This document shows positions 61,285 to 64,000 of a stretch of DNA of 64,000 nt, one piece after another. Origin of the DNA: Rhodoligotrophos defluvii (GTDB lineage Bacteria; Pseudomonadota; Alphaproteobacteria; Rhizobiales; Im1). A program made the position numbers and the translations under genes. Position 1 is the stretch's first letter. Every line of letters starts with the position of its first letter. The notes below the pieces were generated by a model that saw only the letters and a program-made list of their open reading frames with translations, made no database searches and was not told the origin of the DNA. Where the stretch lies: positions 1 through 64,000 of the forward strand of contig NZ_SZZM01000007.1 in assembly GCF_005281615.1 (NCBI RefSeq). Reading direction: 5' to 3'.

Positions 61285-62328
61285 ATGCACAGAGCAATGG
61301 TTCGATCTGTCATCGGCGTGGCTTTCATGGCCGCCGGAGCATCAGCAAACGCGCGCGACCTGACGATCGTCGCCTGGGGCGGGGTAGGGCAGGAGGCCCA
61401 GCGGGCGGCATTCTTCGATCCCTATACCAAGGCCACCGGCAAGGTTGTTCTCGAGGACCAGACGCCGGTATTGGCCAAAATCCGTAGCATGGTTGAGTCC
61501 GGCAACGTGACGTGGGACCTCGTCGATCAGGAATCGGCCGAGGTAATGATCGGCTGCGAGGAGGGTCTCTTCGAGAAGATCGACTGGAGCCAGATCGACC
61601 GTTCGAAATATGCCGAGCACGTCCATAGCGACTGCGGCTATGGGATCTATACGGCCGGAAATGTGCTGGCCTATGACGGGAATCGCCTCAAGGACAATCC
61701 GCCGAAGAGCTGGGCGGACTTCTTCGATACAAAGAAATATCCGGGCAAGCGGGGCTTGTGGAACACGCCCAAGGGTGCGCTGGAAGTGGCGTTGATGGCG
61801 GATGGCGTGCCCCCGGCGGAAGTCTACAAGGTGCTGAGGACCCCGGAAGGTGTCGACCGCGCCTTCGCCAAGCTCGACACGATCAAGCCCGATATCCTGC
61901 TCTGGAGTTCCGGATCCGAGTTCTTGAGCCGGCTGGCGAGCGGCGAATACGTGATGACCTACGCCTGGAACGGGCGTATCCCGACCGCCAACAAGTCGGA
62001 CAAGAAGAACCTCAAGATCGCTTGGGATGCGGGCTACACCTACGTGACCGACCAGCTGGCGATCGTCAAGGGAAGCCCCAACGCCGCCCAGGCGATGGAC
62101 TATATCAAATTCATCCACCAGCATCCCGAGCTGCAGGCCGAATATGCCAAGCGAACATACTACAGTTCGACAAGCCTCGCCTCGCTCGACTACCTCTCGC
62201 CGGAGGTGAAGGAGCAGCTGCCGCTCATTCCCGAACGCCTCAAATACGGGGTGGCGGTCGATGACGAATTCTGGGTGGAGAACCTGGACAGCCTGACCGA
62301 ACGCTTCAACGTCTGGGCCGCCCAGTAG
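61285..62328 (+). CDS. ABC transporter substrate-binding protein, PotD type
   Basis: A 347-residue protein with a short signal peptide (MHRAMVRSVIGVAFMAAGASANA). The mature part shows ARDLTIVAWGGVGQEAQRAAF, VTWDLVDQESAEVMIGCEEGL, DFFDTKKYPGKRGLWNTPKGALE and DILLWSSGSEFLSRLASGEYVM, all typical of the PotD/opine-binding group. AAGGGGAG precedes the ATG. It feeds the transporter with the upstream ATPase and downstream permeases. A betaine or carnitine-like ligand is suggested by the operon only. Confidence 0.9.
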   Translation: MHRAMVRSVIGVAFMAAGASANARDLTIVAWGGVGQEAQRAAFFDPYTKATGKVVLEDQTPVLAKIRSMVESGNVTWDLVDQESAEVMIGCEEGLFEKIDWSQIDRSKYAEHVHSDCGYGIYTAGNVLAYDGNRLKDNPPKSWADFFDTKKYPGKRGLWNTPKGALEVALMADGVPPAEVYKVLRTPEGVDRAFAKLDTIKPDILLWSSGSEFLSRLASGEYVMTYAWNGRIPTANKSDKKNLKIAWDAGYTYVTDQLAIVKGSPNAAQAMDYIKFIHQHPELQAEYAKRTYYSSTSLASLDYLSPEVKEQLPLIPERLKYGVAVDDEFWVENLDSLTERFNVWAAQ

Positions 62329-62351
62329 GCCGATCTGACAGATCCTGTTAA

Positions 62352-62372
62352 GCGGCGACCACGGGTCGCCGC
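62352..62372 (+). terminator. Intercistronic hairpin between binding-protein and permease genes
   Basis: GCGGCGACC and GGTCGCCGC form a perfect 9-bp stem with loop ACG, without a T run. This is typical of a stabilising or attenuating element that keeps binding-protein expression above that of the permeases. Confidence 0.6.
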
Positions 62373-62389
62373 CGTTCCCGGAGAACATC

Positions 62390-63589
62390 GTGAACACGTC
62401 CGCGAGAGCAACCCGCCTTCAGTTCATGGGCAACGCAGCATTGATCGCACCATTGCTGCTCTTTCTCACCGTGTTCTATTTCTATCCCATCGCCGCCTTT
62501 CTGTTCCGCAGCGTGAGCACGCAGGAAGTCACCAACGTGATTCCCCGGACGACGGCGGCGCTGCGCAACTGGGACGGTGAAGACCTGCCGGAACCGGCGG
62601 CCTACGCAGCCCTCGTGGCCGATCTCAATTCATCCAGCCAGGGCGCTGCCATTCTGGGCCGCCGGCTCAACGCGCTGGCGCCCGGCCTGCGCACGGCCGT
62701 GCGCAAAGCCACCAGTGCCGCTCAGGATCACGGGGCCGCCACGCCGAGCGAGGTGAAGGCGGCACTGATCGCTGCCGACGGCCGATGGGGTGAGCCGGAG
62801 ACATGGCAGCTGATCCGGCGCGAAACCGGTCCGGTCACCGGAACATTCCTGCTTGCCGCCGTCGATCTCGAGCGTGGCGAGCAGGGACTGCACACGAGAG
62901 GCGGCGGCGAGAGCCTGTTCGTTCCGATCTTCCTGCGCACATTGGCGATCTCCCTCGCCGTGACGATCATCTGCACCGCGATCGGCTATCCCGTCGCCTG
63001 GGTGATCGCACAGGCCCCGCCCCGCACCGCGACCTGGCTGATGCTGCTCGTGCTCGTGCCGTTCTGGCTGTCCATCCTGGCGCGGACGGCAGCCTGGGTC
63101 ATCGTGCTGCAGGGCAGCGGCCCCATCAACAGCTTCCTCGTCTGGACGGGGCTTGCAAGCGCGCCGGTTCCCCTCATCTTCAACCGCTTCGGCGTCATCC
63201 TCGTGATGGTCCACGTCATGCTGCCCTTCGTGGTCCTTCCGGTGGTCAACGCCATCCGCGCCATACCCAAATCCTATTTCCAGGCCGCTGCCAATCTGGG
63301 CGCGCCCCCGGCCAGCGCCTTCCTCCGCGTGATCCTGCCCTTGACCCTGCCAGGCATCTGGGCCGGCGCCTTCATCGTGTTCATCCTGTCGATCGGCTAT
63401 TACATCACCCCGGCGCTGGTCGGCGGGCCGAGCGACCAGATGATCAGTTCTTTCATCGCCTTCTACACGAACCAGTCGGTGAACTGGTCGCTTGCCTCTG
63501 CATTGAGCGCCTGGCTGCTCGGCGGCATGCTGGTGCTGGTGATGGTCAGCCAGCGTTTTGTCGGCCCGATGATCAAGAGGGCGACATGA
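62390..63589 (+). CDS. ABC transporter permease, PotB type with enlarged first periplasmic loop
   Basis: A GTG at 62390 gives 399 residues, about 100 longer than most PotB proteins. The extra length lies between the first membrane segment (about 17-40, LIAPLLLFLTVFYFYPIAAFLF) and the second (about 182-205). It is a hydrophilic stretch of roughly 130 residues with LPEPAAYAALVADLN. The remaining segments and EAA loop (YFQAAANLGAPPASAFLRVILPLTLP) are normal. The loop could contact the binding protein. The stop overlaps the next permease gene. Confidence 0.9.
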   Translation: MNTSARATRLQFMGNAALIAPLLLFLTVFYFYPIAAFLFRSVSTQEVTNVIPRTTAALRNWDGEDLPEPAAYAALVADLNSSSQGAAILGRRLNALAPGLRTAVRKATSAAQDHGAATPSEVKAALIAADGRWGEPETWQLIRRETGPVTGTFLLAAVDLERGEQGLHTRGGGESLFVPIFLRTLAISLAVTIICTAIGYPVAWVIAQAPPRTATWLMLLVLVPFWLSILARTAAWVIVLQGSGPINSFLVWTGLASAPVPLIFNRFGVILVMVHVMLPFVVLPVVNAIRAIPKSYFQAAANLGAPPASAFLRVILPLTLPGIWAGAFIVFILSIGYYITPALVGGPSDQMISSFIAFYTNQSVNWSLASALSAWLLGGMLVLVMVSQRFVGPMIKRAT

Positions 63590-64000
63590 ATCGCGAACCG
63601 GCCAGTGGATGGACATTGCTGGTGCGCGGCTTTGCGGCGCTGGTCTTTGCCTTCCTGCTCCTGCCGTTGCTGGTGCTGATCCCGGTGTCGCTCACCTCCG
63701 GCACGCTGCTGGTCCTGCCGACCCCGGGCTATTCGCTGCGTTGGTATGAGGATGTGTTCCACAACCCGCTCTGGATGAACGCCCTGCGCAACAGCCTCAT
63801 CATCGCCGCGATTACCACCTCGGTGTCGGTCGTGCTGGGCACGGCCGCGGCGATCGGCATATGGCGGATGGCGCCGCGAGTTCGCGGTCTTGCGCTGGCC
63901 GTGGTGAGCGTGCCGATCGTCACCCCGGCCGTGATCGCCGCCGTTGCCATGTTCATCTTCCATGCGAGCCTCGGGCTCGGCGGAACCATGACCAGCATCG
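63586..64000 (+). CDS. ABC transporter permease, PotC type (3' end outside window)
   Basis: ATG 63586 overlaps the previous stop (ATGA). The visible 138 residues begin MNREPASGWTLLVRGFAAL, with a first membrane segment, the PTPGYSLRWYEDVFHNPLWMNALRNSL motif of PotC-type subunits, and two more hydrophobic segments. The gene continues past the window. It completes the second polyamine-type ABC importer. Confidence 0.9.
   Translation, partial: MNREPASGWTLLVRGFAALVFAFLLLPLLVLIPVSLTSGTLLVLPTPGYSLRWYEDVFHNPLWMNALRNSLIIAAITTSVSVVLGTAAAIGIWRMAPRVRGLALAVVSVPIVTPAVIAAVAMFIFHASLGLGGTMTSI

Overview
The window looks like a GC-rich alphaproteobacterial chromosome, most likely Hyphomicrobiales (rhizobia and relatives). 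The evidence is the dense GC-rich coding, the many ATGA-overlapped operons, abundant transport and acyl-CoA catabolic genes, and a roughly 105-bp intergenic repeat of rhizobial type present twice (16005-16110 and 31702-31804). No rRNA, tRNA or CRISPR array was seen.

Region 1 (1-14250) is one end of an integrative and conjugative element. It starts with the 3' part of a P-type T4SS operon (trbL partial, trbF, trbG, trbI) with its usual companions DUF2274 and DUF736. The cargo is a complete type III CBASS anti-phage system on the minus strand: a CD-NTase of the CdnC type, a HORMA protein (Cap7), a TRIP13-like AAA+ ATPase (Cap6) and the cA3-activated nuclease NucC. A further gene for an HExxH protein begins 9 nt after nucC but carries a frameshift. 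Divergently transcribed are an HTH repressor and an ImmA/IrrE-type protease (CapH/CapP type), overlapped by a trypsin-like serine protease gene that is not part of the described CBASS core. A zinc-ligand-like hypothetical, a small PANDN-motif protein, a Phd/PemK-like toxin-antitoxin pair and a large serine recombinase complete the element. A decayed stretch (14249-15338) probably marks its edge.

Region 2 (15339-31640) holds an HxlR regulator and a minus-strand operon: B12-binding subunit, acyl-CoA ligase, thiolase, MeaB-type GTPase and large subunit of a divergent B12-dependent acyl-CoA mutase. Opposite it lies a TakP-like TRAP transporter operon, followed by a GlcG-like protein, a LysR regulator and a plus-strand run (beta-hydroxyacid dehydrogenase, hydroxynitrile-lyase-type cupin, polysaccharide-deacetylase-like enzyme, unknown, lactonase-like metallo-beta-lactamase fold protein, NIPSNAP protein). 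A 19-bp operator-like sequence, identical at 22119 and 27071, ties the mutase operon, TRAP genes, LysR gene and dehydrogenase into one probable regulon: import, CoA activation, carbon-skeleton rearrangement and thiolysis of a carboxylic acid.

Region 3 (31880-47171) is a LysR gene followed by an overlapping operon: hydantoinase/oxoprolinase B and A subunits, a class IV aminotransferase, an SDR, a stand-alone molybdenum hydroxylase large subunit and a sarcosine/dimethylglycine dehydrogenase-like flavoenzyme. It faces a polyamine-type ABC transporter operon on the minus strand.

Region 4 (47378-64000) looks like a carnitine/gamma-butyrobetaine to glycine betaine catabolic locus: betainyl-CoA thioesterase-like, carnitine 3-dehydrogenase-like, two acyl-CoA dehydrogenases, two enoyl-CoA hydratases (one very like CaiD), an ADP-forming acyl-CoA ligase, a BKACE (DUF849) enzyme, SDRs, a flavoprotein and a second polyamine-type ABC transporter that runs off the window. 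A PuuR-like HTH-cupin regulator sits in the middle, and a palindrome of the form TGTTTGA-N4-TCAAACA occurs before three of the transcription units. The dimethylglycine-dehydrogenase-like gene of region 3 would fit downstream of glycine betaine.
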